Part shown: positions 1 to 7,797 of the stretch, in pieces | Layout: each line of letters opens with the position of its first letter | Position numbering within the stretch: the stretch's first letter is position 1 | NCBI GenBank assembly: GCA_021816935.1 | Contig: JAKAWR010000016.1 | Location: forward strand, 1 to 34,120 | Direction of reading: 5' to 3' | DNA length: 34,120 bases | Origin: Actinomycetes bacterium | GTDB lineage: Bacteria > Actinomycetota > Acidimicrobiia > Acidimicrobiales > JAMCPL01 | Position numbers and translations under genes: made by a program | The notes under the pieces: model-generated | Databases searched by the model: none | Seen by the model: the letters and a program-made list of their open reading frames with translations, nothing else | What the model was told of the DNA's origin: nothing

Positions 1-134
1 GAGGGGACCTTGCTTTCCTTCTCTGACGTGCGCATCATCGCGCTGCTCCTCGAGTTCGGCGCCGACTCGATGCCCAGCACCGAGTCCGTCACGCGGGAGC
101 GGCGAGGCGCTCCTTCATCACATCAAATGGCTAT

Positions 135-437
135 ATGGACCCATCAGGAAATGCGGGATATATAGTTGTATATGATCCGAATCAATTGAGGCATGGAGCA
201 AGCGCGGCAACTGTGACCGTTGATTCCGGGGGCAATACCTACACCACTCGTTACGATTCAAATGGCTGTGCGTTCTTCATCGACGTACCTGCTTCATCTT
301 CGGGAACGGTTTATGCGGTTTCGTCGAGTGCAGACGTATGGAGTCCGTCCGTGCTGGTCTGTGCGGGAATGGCCACTGACGTGGAGTACACTCCCAACCA
401 CGTGCTGTACCAGCCGGGTCCCGGGTGCTTGTCGTGA
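135..437 (+). pseudogene. 5'-truncated prepilin-like protein, C-terminal part
   Basis: The 100 readable residues (VTVDSGGNTYTTRYDSNG followed by CAFFIDV, then a DVEY-type end) resemble the beta-rich C-terminal half of actinobacterial type IV prepilin-like proteins, in which a GCAFF-type element is common. No prepilin N-terminus precedes it. The frame closes upstream at 24-26, and the intervening codons (27-134) are Arg/His-rich and unlike a secreted protein. Residues resembling the same domain begin only just before 135 (S-N-G-Y before the first Met). I infer that the 5' part was lost or replaced near base 110, or that the window starts at a damaged or assembled junction. The 3' end overlaps the next prepilin gene in a GTGA arrangement, as expected for an intact operon. 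It could still be a short real CDS starting at 135. Confidence 0.5.
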
Positions 438-1312
438 TTACGGCGGGGCCGCCCGGCCGGGGCGAGAGTGGATTCACGCTGGTGGAGTTGATGGTGGCCA
501 TATTCATCTTCGCGGTGGTCATTTCCATCGTTTTCGTCTCCATGGATCGCATGGAAACTAGCGGGACCGCCGGGTTGTCCAGCGTCCGGGCGACTGCCGG
601 AGCCGTATCGGTCACAAATACGCTGGTTCCCCAGCTACAGGATGCCGTGTACCCTACGAGCTCGGACCTGAGTTCGGCGAGCCAGGGAACGCTGATACCT
701 CTCAATTCGCCTGTGGTCGTGGCCTGTCCCGAGGAGGTCCTGTTCTTCGCCTCGCCACCCTCGGGGACTGCCTCTCCGGCTCCGCCCGAGTGGTTCTGGG
801 CGTTCCTGATACCGACGCCAGGTGCGGCAGGGCCGCTCGCCGCTCAAAGCTACACGGTGGAGGAACTAGAGTTCCAGCCGGGTCATGGCTATGCCAACAC
901 GATCTTTCAGAGTGACGGAACGTGCCCGGCGTCAGCACCCTCCTCAGGCCTGATTGGAGCAGTGAAGGGAGCCCCCGGCGGTCGCCTGCCTATCGACACG
1001 TCCGGCATCTATATGGACCTTTCAGCTTCCGCAGGAGGATACAACGGCACCACCGGCTCCTCGGGTACTCCGGAATCCCAGCTTTTCACCTACCTGAATG
1101 GCTCGACAGGCCTGAAGTGCCCTGCGAACCAAGCCGGCGGGTGCTCCTACGCACCAAACGATGTTGCAGCGGTTGGTATAAACGTAACGGTGAAACGGAG
1201 GCCGCTCAGTCCGGTAGGTGTGGATGATTATAGGGTGCTGCTGACGGCAGTTGGCAACCAGTATTGCCTACCGTATGCGGATTTTAATCCGGAGGTATGC
1301 AGTACGTCATGA
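434..1312 (+). CDS. PilW-like minor prepilin, type IV N-methylation motif
   Basis: This is a predicted minor pilin or pseudopilin of about 292 residues. A short basic leader ends in Gly13, followed by F-T-L-V-E-L-M-V-A and a hydrophobic helix (residues 14-36). That is the prepilin peptidase site with the mature Phe+1 and Glu+5. The rest is a Ser/Gly/Thr-rich extracytoplasmic domain with several cysteines. A GTG at 434 overlaps the upstream stop as GTGA, suggesting translational coupling. An in-frame GTG at 425 is the alternative start and adds three residues. The gene sits between a prepilin fragment and a PilX-like gene, which matches the order of minor-pilin operons. The assignment to the PilW class rests on the N-terminal motif, the length and the position. 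Confidence 0.8.
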   Translation: MITAGPPGRGESGFTLVELMVAIFIFAVVISIVFVSMDRMETSGTAGLSSVRATAGAVSVTNTLVPQLQDAVYPTSSDLSSASQGTLIPLNSPVVVACPEEVLFFASPPSGTASPAPPEWFWAFLIPTPGAAGPLAAQSYTVEELEFQPGHGYANTIFQSDGTCPASAPSSGLIGAVKGAPGGRLPIDTSGIYMDLSASAGGYNGTTGSSGTPESQLFTYLNGSTGLKCPANQAGGCSYAPNDVAAVGINVTVKRRPLSPVGVDDYRVLLTAVGNQYCLPYADFNPEVCSTS

Positions 1313-1449
1313 TCGGTACAATAGCTGGCGTCTCATCGGATAAGAACATTGGATTAGTGAGACGGCCTGGTGGACGTTCGAGTGCAGGGCAGGGGAGAGT
1401 TCTCATCACGTCCGTCTGGCAGGCCGACGCAGGCTGGAGCGCCTGGCTG

Positions 1450-1474
1450 CGCAAACGTCCGGCGAACGTTTGCG
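1450..1474. promoter_or_regulatory. 9-bp inverted repeat upstream of the PilX-like gene
   Basis: The arms cgcaaacgt (1450-1458) and acgtttgcg (1466-1474) are perfect reverse complements separated by seven bases. The repeat lies in the 271-base gap between the PilW-like gene and the start chosen for the PilX-like gene, about 110 bases before that start. No T-run follows, so it is more likely an operator or an RNA hairpin in the leader than a terminator. Function unknown. Confidence 0.45.
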
Positions 1475-1583
1475 TGGAAGATATAGCGAAGCTCGATTTC
1501 GCCCAAGAACCTTGTCTGCTGAGGCTCTTAGTCGCGGCAACGTAGAGAATGTTCAGCGACTTGATCTGGTGAGGAGGAAGTTA

Positions 1584-4500
1584 GTGAATAGAAGGTATCG
1601 CAGTTGGTCTCGCAGTAGCGAGCGTTCATATATATACCGGAGTGGAGCCGGGCAGGCGATGCTCATAGTGCTGGGCGTGATGCTGGTGCTAGTGCTGCTG
1701 CCCCTGGTCCTCTATGCCGCGACCTCGGGCATCGTATCGCCCCTTATCATTAATCAGAATACGAGAGTCGCAAGTGCAGCCACAACAGCGGGAAAGACGG
1801 ATTACCAGAACCTCACGTTACAGGATCCGAATGTAGTGTTCGACTTCGATCAGCAGGATAGTTACAGCTACAAGGGCTGCAACCCCGTCCCCCTCGGCGT
1901 CGGGGAAGCGAGCGTCAAGTGCGTATCCGGCGCGCTGGATCCGCCGAATTTCTTCAATTATACCCAAGGCGGTGGGCCGACCGAGGCGGCGACCACCTGG
2001 ACCTGCACGGGACCGTACACGGAGATCAAGAATGCTTACGTGATCAACTGGGCGTCCGTTCCCGGCACGGGGCAGCCTGCCTGCGCACATTTCACGGTGG
2101 CCGTGAACATGACCAGCACAGGTACCGTCGACCCGACCACGGGTCTGGCGGTACAGACGGCCCAGGTGACGGTGACCAGTGAGTCCGGACCGGGAACGCC
2201 CGGCGCGAATCCTCATGTGTCGGAACGGGCGGTCACGTACACGATCCAGCGGTCCATTCCGACCCTCGGCCTCGCGTTCCAGAGCAACTACAACGTGGCT
2301 AACCCGACCCACTCGACGCTCACCAATTACGTTAACGAACTTCTCACGCTTGCAAGCGGCCTCCAGTCCCTCGGCATCAATCTGACGAGCCTATTGCCGG
2401 CGCTTCCCGGCGGCCTGGGGTTGAGCCTGTCGTCCATCAAGCCGTCGATGGTGGCTATGCTTCTCAAGCTGGCGTGCTTTCATTACGTTGGCCAGAAATG
2501 GTCGATCATGGGGTTCAATTTCACCGGGCCGATTCCGGGGTGTCCCGCTAATGCCCTGCAGGGAGGGTGGTCGTGGACTGGAGGCCTGCCGAGCCCACTC
2601 AACCCCGCGACGTGGTCGCTTGGATTCCCCGTACCCGGGTCCAACAAGAGTGCATACGGCCAGTATTTCCTGGCCATGCAGGACCAGATCAATGGCAATA
2701 TCAGGTCCAACGATACGTTCTATGCGTGCGGCTTTCCCCCGCAGAACGCGGTGAATTTCGTAAGTCTTGGGATCAGCCTGTTGAAACAGGACTGGTCGAG
2801 CCTGATCATCGATGGCATCATGGGTGCGGCAATATATGTCGGCACTAACGACTACACCGCCGAGAACGCGTCCGTGACGGGTTCCGTGACGGCGGACGGC
2901 GGCGGCACCAAGGGGAACCAGATCGCCAGTTATACCGTGCTTCCGACGGACGTGCTGTCTTCCGCCAAGAGCCTGCTTGGGAGCAGCCTGTCGTGGATAT
3001 CAAGCGTGATCAGCGGCGCCGTTGGCTTCCCGAGCTGCCCGAATACATCGCCCAAGTTCAGCGAGACGCCAAAGCTGGCCAGCAAGGTGGAGCCCCTTGT
3101 TACCCCGAATCCCCAGGTTCCGGCGATGGCGAAGGCAGACGGCTGTTACTACGTAGGTCAGACGGTAATCCTGCTCAATTCGAACGGCACGTTCCAGGCG
3201 TGGAGCCCGGACTCGCTCGTGGATGACCCGAGCCTGCGAGCGGGGTGCCCCGCCACCGGGCAGACGATGGGCCTGCCTTCGAACGGGGTGATATATGTCG
3301 CCAACCTGCCAGCGGGCGACGCACCGCAGAACTTCCCCGATCCGCCTTTCAACGCGCTGAATTACGGCTACAACTCGAGCCAATGCAATCCCATACAGAC
3401 ACCCATCCAGTACCAGTCGTGGCAGACGAACCTGCCGGGGCCCTGCTGGTTTGGTGACGCAGTCGTTCAGGGGACGCTCAACGGGCAGTTGACCATCGAG
3501 GCCCAGAATAATGTGCTCATCACGAACAGCATCTACTATGCCGGTGGCGGCTGTCCGGGCACGGGATCGAAAGCCGTTCCGTCGGCAAGCTGCCAGACGC
3601 TTCTTGCGCTCATAGCGCAAGGCAATGTCGAGGTGAACCATCCGCAGAATCAGAACATGAACACGGTCTTGACGATCCTCTCGGACATAGGTACGGCGTG
3701 CACGGTCATCTCGGCCGTCCTGACGGCCATTAGCGCGGTAGCAGCCGTTTTCACGGTAGGTATTAGCCTGGGGGTGATCCCCGGGGTGCTGGCTATGTGC
3801 GGCGTTATAACGACGGTGGCTTCGGATTACCTGCTGTTTGCCGTAGGGCGGAACGCGACCGATTGCTCGTATTCGTCGACAGCGTTCAACAACTGCAAAA
3901 GCACTTCGTACGCCTGGACCTCCAATCCCCAGGACACGGGGACCATGACCACGTCTATGAAGATTGACGGGGTAGACCTATTCACAGATGTTGCAGATGG
4001 GCTCATTGACACCGTTGCCGATTCACTATGCGGTGGCGACGACTGTTCAATTGGTACTCCCGGATTCTGGATCGGGTGTCCCAACTGGTCCAACTGGGGC
4101 CCCAGCTGGAACAGCCAGTGCATATGGATTCCGCCGATTACACTGTACAGCGAGACGTGGACCGAATGGATGAGCGGCGGGGAGTCGGACAACTCCCAGT
4201 TCAATAACGGCAATATGATCTGGGGGAGCCTTACCCATGCCACTGATACGCCGTGCTCGGGCAACCCCGGTACTGACGGCGACAACGACGACTGGTGTTT
4301 CCAAAGCACCCCGCCGAACCCGGGTAGCTCTAACAAGCAGAGGGATGACGACACCACGAACCCCGTTCCGATCTTCCCGGATCCGTCAGAGCCCACCTAC
4401 ATAGCCATGGACAGTCTCGGCGACCTGGCCGGGGATTTCGTAGATGGCCTGTTCGATCCGGTCGCTGATGCCCCTTGTGGCGGCGACGCCTGTAGCCTGA

Positions 4501-5306
4501 GCGTGACGATTCCCTATGTAAATTGGCATATTACGGTCTACAGCGAGAACTGGACGGATCCCGTGGAGTCGGATAACCCCGGGTTCAACGGCGGGAACCT
4601 GAACTTCGGTTCGTTGATGACTTTTGGGATTTACAATTGCACCGCGAGCAGCGATCCGGATGGCGACAACGATGGGATCTGCCTGCCCGATCCCCTCAAC
4701 GTCGGAGGGCTGGTCGACTACATCTTCGACGGGATCAACGGTACGGGAGAGCCCGCCGGCTGGGCGGACTACCTGAGCCCCGATACCAATTTCCCAGCGT
4801 TCTACGGTGAGGAGGCGTGGGGCACGGAGCCTGCCACGATCGACGCGGACATAATCGCCGTTGGCGAGCTGGGCCAGCCGGGTGCGCCGTCACAGCCCGA
4901 AGGTTCGGCTCCGATGATCGCCCCGAGCATTTGCCCGGCTTGGAACACCGACTGCGGGATGTTCAAGGTGAACAACTCGCAGGACGGCTATGGCATGGGA
5001 CTCCTGTATATCAATGGCGCTGTCGACGAGGAGTACGGCGGAAGGCTGACAGGCCAGTGCGTCAGCCTCGGTAACTTATTCAACCTGCTGAATAGCACGA
5101 TCCCGTATCTCAAGTGCGTGACTACCTCAGGTTACTTCTACCACCTGAGCGCCGCGCCCATCAATTCTGCAGATCCGCAGGTTCTGAACAGCATGGGCTT
5201 CATCGGCAATCCCGTGGTCGACTGGGAGACGGCAACCCAGAGCTCGACCTCGGCGCCCACTACCGGGCAGGTGGTGTCCGCTGCCGAGAAGAACTCGATC
5301 GGGTGA
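1584..5306 (+). CDS. Very large PilX-like surface protein with duplicated Asp-rich module
   Basis: The GTG at 1584 is chosen because gaggagg (1571-1577) lies at ideal spacing; the frame is open further upstream without a ribosome site. The 1240-residue product starts with a basic stretch and one membrane helix (about residues 27-50), as in PilX N-terminal proteins. Residues about 627-687 hold the beta-repeat pattern typical of actinobacterial PilX-like proteins (GQLTIEAQNNVLITNSIYY, then LLALIAQGNVEVNHP). The usual closing element (LLYINGAVDEEYGGRL) comes only at about 1140. Between them lies an insertion of about 430 residues. It contains a hydrophobic Gly/Ala/Val/Ile stretch (about 694-753) and two related copies of a module (from about 792 and 942), each with CGGD-C, YSE-WT, ESDN-FN-GN and DGDND elements. 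Probable pilus-associated or cell-envelope adhesin; function inferred from context. Confidence 0.7.
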   Translation: MNRRYRSWSRSSERSYIYRSGAGQAMLIVLGVMLVLVLLPLVLYAATSGIVSPLIINQNTRVASAATTAGKTDYQNLTLQDPNVVFDFDQQDSYSYKGCNPVPLGVGEASVKCVSGALDPPNFFNYTQGGGPTEAATTWTCTGPYTEIKNAYVINWASVPGTGQPACAHFTVAVNMTSTGTVDPTTGLAVQTAQVTVTSESGPGTPGANPHVSERAVTYTIQRSIPTLGLAFQSNYNVANPTHSTLTNYVNELLTLASGLQSLGINLTSLLPALPGGLGLSLSSIKPSMVAMLLKLACFHYVGQKWSIMGFNFTGPIPGCPANALQGGWSWTGGLPSPLNPATWSLGFPVPGSNKSAYGQYFLAMQDQINGNIRSNDTFYACGFPPQNAVNFVSLGISLLKQDWSSLIIDGIMGAAIYVGTNDYTAENASVTGSVTADGGGTKGNQIASYTVLPTDVLSSAKSLLGSSLSWISSVISGAVGFPSCPNTSPKFSETPKLASKVEPLVTPNPQVPAMAKADGCYYVGQTVILLNSNGTFQAWSPDSLVDDPSLRAGCPATGQTMGLPSNGVIYVANLPAGDAPQNFPDPPFNALNYGYNSSQCNPIQTPIQYQSWQTNLPGPCWFGDAVVQGTLNGQLTIEAQNNVLITNSIYYAGGGCPGTGSKAVPSASCQTLLALIAQGNVEVNHPQNQNMNTVLTILSDIGTACTVISAVLTAISAVAAVFTVGISLGVIPGVLAMCGVITTVASDYLLFAVGRNATDCSYSSTAFNNCKSTSYAWTSNPQDTGTMTTSMKIDGVDLFTDVADGLIDTVADSLCGGDDCSIGTPGFWIGCPNWSNWGPSWNSQCIWIPPITLYSETWTEWMSGGESDNSQFNNGNMIWGSLTHATDTPCSGNPGTDGDNDDWCFQSTPPNPGSSNKQRDDDTTNPVPIFPDPSEPTYIAMDSLGDLAGDFVDGLFDPVADAPCGGDACSLSVTIPYVNWHITVYSENWTDPVESDNPGFNGGNLNFGSLMTFGIYNCTASSDPDGDNDGICLPDPLNVGGLVDYIFDGINGTGEPAGWADYLSPDTNFPAFYGEEAWGTEPATIDADIIAVGELGQPGAPSQPEGSAPMIAPSICPAWNTDCGMFKVNNSQDGYGMGLLYINGAVDEEYGGRLTGQCVSLGNLFNLLNSTIPYLKCVTTSGYFYHLSAAPINSADPQVLNSMGFIGNPVVDWETATQSSTSAPTTGQVVSAAEKNSIG
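3957..4314 (+). repeat. Internal protein-level repeat, copy 1
   Basis: This is the first copy of a module inside the PilX-like gene. It reads as a D-GVDLFTDVADGLIDTVAD segment, CGGDDCS, LYSETWTEWMSGGESDNSQF, GNMIWGSL, and an acidic DGDNDDWC loop. It aligns with the second copy at 4407-4700. The acidic loop resembles calcium-binding DxDxD loops. Confidence 0.6.
4407..4700 (+). repeat. Internal protein-level repeat, copy 2
   Basis: This is the second copy of the module starting at 3957. It reads as DSLGDLAGDFVDGLFDPVAD, CGGDACS, VYSENWTDPVESDNPGF, GNLNFGSL, and an acidic DPDGDNDGIC loop. The two copies have diverged in sequence but keep the same order of elements, which indicates an old tandem duplication. 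Confidence 0.6.
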
Positions 5307-5443
5307 CCGGTGCCGCTTGGCCCGCTGCCCTGGTCAACGGTGACGTCGCCGCCCCGGTGTCATGCCAACGGGAGGTGATCGGCCCGGTGACTCGAACAGG
5401 CCGCTTCGGAGTGCGAGACTGGGTTTGCGAGCGGGAGCGGAGG

Positions 5444-5484
5444 ATCTTCGCGCCCGGTGCGTGGCCGGGCCGCGACGTGAAGAT
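5444..5484 (+). terminator. Imperfect hairpin after the PilX-like gene
   Basis: The arms atcttc (5444-5449) and gaagat (5479-5484) enclose a second stem, gcccgg (5452-5457) with ccgggc (5465-5470). It lies in the 221-base gap before the next gene. No clear T-run follows, so termination is only a possibility; it may equally be an RNA processing or attenuation structure. Confidence 0.3.
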
Positions 5485-5527
5485 TAGCCAGGTGGCGGCG
5501 AGATGAGGATGGTGAAGGAGGTCCGTA

Positions 5528-6592
5528 ATGGTTGAGGATGACGGAGCAATTGACCGGGGGCGCGACGCTAGCGGTGGCTCGGGTGAGTCTCTAGAGGGAC
5601 GGTTATTGCGGCGCAAGTGGTGGCTGTCGGGCGGCGGTCTGGTCGTGGCGGCCGTTGTTGCGGTCGTGGCCGTGCTGCTTTCGACTGGCAGTCCTGCGCC
5701 GAAGGTGTCAACAACCGGAAATCGTGGCGGGAGTGCCGAAGGTACCGGTGCAACCGGTACGCAGACGGGAAGTATCGCAAAGTCCGGGGGAGGTGGAAAG
5801 CATGTCGGCTCGTTCAACCCGAATTTGCCTGTTCCATCTGGCGATCAGGCTGTTTCGTTGGCGCAGGCCCAGTCGATGCTCGCTGCATTCCAGTCGGCTG
5901 GCCAATCCGCGACCTACTTAGCTGGCTATGTCGAATCCGGCGGCGCCAACGGGCGGACGTCCTTTACCGTCGCACAGGCACCGCCTCGGAGCCTGATGAG
6001 CTTGGCGGAGCAGTCGCAGTCCGGGGTCAATGCGGAGGTGATCGATAACGGAAGCGGCACGTACAACTGCTTTGTCAGGACCACAGCCGGGCCCCTGCCG
6101 CAGGCAAGTGGTGCCCTCACCACGGTTCCGGCGGGCAAAGGCATGTGTATGGTGTCGCCGCCAACGAGTAGTCCGAGTTCCGGAACGACTAACCTCACAG
6201 CAAGCTTCGGGAGCATGTTCACGACAGTTGTGCAGCACATGAAGAGCCTCGCGGCAAAGGATCCGAAGATTACGGGCCTGATCGACAAGTCCACGATGAC
6301 GGTGCTGAACATGACGGTTCAATGCCTGGATGCCCCGGTGGTGGGCATGACGTTTTGCTGGACGCCGCAAGGCGCGCTTGCGTACGTTCGGACGGTTCCC
6401 GCAAAGAGCGGGCAGTACGGTTCGCTTAACCTCAAGATATCGCCGGGAAGTGGTAAGTCGAGCACTTCCACCTCGAAGGTGAGCATCACGTTGACCAGTT
6501 ACACGACAAGCGTTCCGGCAAGTGAGTTCAATCTTCCGGGACCGGTTGTAACGCTTCCCGCTGGATCATCGGGGGCCCCCTCAGGCGGCTGA
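5528..6592 (+). CDS. Membrane-anchored extracytoplasmic protein, LolA/LprG-like fold suspected
   Basis: The ATG at 5528 follows a strong site (gaaggagg, 5515-5522). The 354-residue product has a short acidic/basic cytoplasmic N-terminus and one membrane helix (about residues 38-57, WWLSGGGLVVAAVVAVVAVL). A Gly/Ser/Thr linker and a large outside domain follow. There is no lipobox cysteine after the helix, so it is an anchored rather than a lipid-modified protein. The C-terminal end (about LTSYTTSVPASEFNLPG) recalls the closing strand of LolA/LprG-type lipid-binding folds, but similarity is weak. It lies in the same direction as the pilin genes. Function unknown. Confidence 0.7.
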   Translation: MVEDDGAIDRGRDASGGSGESLEGRLLRRKWWLSGGGLVVAAVVAVVAVLLSTGSPAPKVSTTGNRGGSAEGTGATGTQTGSIAKSGGGGKHVGSFNPNLPVPSGDQAVSLAQAQSMLAAFQSAGQSATYLAGYVESGGANGRTSFTVAQAPPRSLMSLAEQSQSGVNAEVIDNGSGTYNCFVRTTAGPLPQASGALTTVPAGKGMCMVSPPTSSPSSGTTNLTASFGSMFTTVVQHMKSLAAKDPKITGLIDKSTMTVLNMTVQCLDAPVVGMTFCWTPQGALAYVRTVPAKSGQYGSLNLKISPGSGKSSTSTSKVSITLTSYTTSVPASEFNLPGPVVTLPAGSSGAPSGG

Positions 6593-6708
6593 GCGGGATC
6601 GCCCGATGTAAAGTGGTCGCCGCCGCGCCGTTGCCACGTGCGGTAATCTGATGGCGGCGGTGCTTCCGATGTGGCGGCAGGGGTACCCTGGCCTGGAGGC
6701 GAGGGTCG

Positions 6709-7797
6709 GTGAGTCCGGCAGCGATTGAGAGTTCGGAGAGAGTGGGCGTGCGGCAGGGATTAGTTTCGATCGTGGCCATTCTGCTCCTCTGCGGGTCGAT
6801 CGCCGCCGGGATCGTGGGCGCGGTACTCAGCCCTCCGGGACCTGTGGCAGGTATCGGGGCAGTCGGGCCCGGCCGTAGACGCCCCGTGGTCTACTACAGG
6901 GGTGCACTCGTGCCCATGGTAAGCGTGGCGATGAGCGCTCAGCGGCGCGAGGTGACTTGTGACGGTTGCCCGCCAGCCGAAGGGGGCAAGGCGCTGGTCC
7001 GCGATCTGGCTACAGCGGGCGAGGTCAACCTGCAGCTGGACGAACTGTCGGCAGGTTGGCAACGTATCGCCCCGGCGCAACCGGCAGTCCATGACGTCGC
7101 GCTTGGGGTGGTGAATCCCACGATGGCCAGACGTTTCGCAACTTGCCTCGGGTTGAGAGGCCAAAACGAGGCCGACCTCCTTTATGACGGCAACCAGGTC
7201 CTGAACGTCGGTTCTCCAGAGTTCGGCCTTGTCGCCGGTCGGGGTCCAGCAGGTCCGGTGAATGCGGGAGGTGCGAGGGTTCCGGTAGGCCTGGAGGGTA
7301 CCTCCGGTCTGGCGACGCCGCTCCACGCGGTCATGAGCTCATGGGTCGACATGGTCGCGCCAGGAGGGCGTGGCAGTGCAACCATGGGCGGGTACTTGTC
7401 CCCCAGGTACAGGTACTGCGTCACTCCGGTGTGGAAGCTGCTGATCTCGAGCTTTGCTGTGCCAGGCGGCCCGAGTGATGTGGGCAGCCCTTTCAGAGTG
7501 CCCGGGGCTGTCGTGAGCGGCAGCGCGGTAAGCTCGAGTGAAAACGGCCTTGCCGTTGGTTACCATGGCGCCCACTTGCCCGATGGGGCCCACGGATTGA
7601 TTGTCAGCGTGAGTGGAGCTGGGCTCCCGTATGATCTCTTCATTGCATTGGCCGGGATCGGCAGGGTGTTCGGTAGTATAACGTTGGCCTGGTTTACCCC
7701 CATGGGACCAGGCGGATACCCGGCCGCGTTCTCTCTTGCCGAGAGCTGGCTTTCTGCCATGGTCGAGCGAGCTGTATCGGCCCAGGGACTGTCCTGA
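6709..7797 (+). CDS. Secreted or membrane-anchored protein of unknown function
   Basis: The 362-residue product has one N-terminal hydrophobic segment (about residues 17-41, LVSIVAILLLCGSIAAGIVGAV) and then a Gly/Pro/Val-rich extracytoplasmic part. It has few charged residues and a handful of cysteines, including a CDGCP pair. I recognise no family. GTG at 6709 is the first start in the frame. Its stop shares one base with the start of the beta-helix lipoprotein gene (TGATG), so the two are translationally coupled and probably act together at the surface. Confidence 0.65.
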   Translation: MSPAAIESSERVGVRQGLVSIVAILLLCGSIAAGIVGAVLSPPGPVAGIGAVGPGRRRPVVYYRGALVPMVSVAMSAQRREVTCDGCPPAEGGKALVRDLATAGEVNLQLDELSAGWQRIAPAQPAVHDVALGVVNPTMARRFATCLGLRGQNEADLLYDGNQVLNVGSPEFGLVAGRGPAGPVNAGGARVPVGLEGTSGLATPLHAVMSSWVDMVAPGGRGSATMGGYLSPRYRYCVTPVWKLLISSFAVPGGPSDVGSPFRVPGAVVSGSAVSSSENGLAVGYHGAHLPDGAHGLIVSVSGAGLPYDLFIALAGIGRVFGSITLAWFTPMGPGGYPAAFSLAESWLSAMVERAVSAQGLS

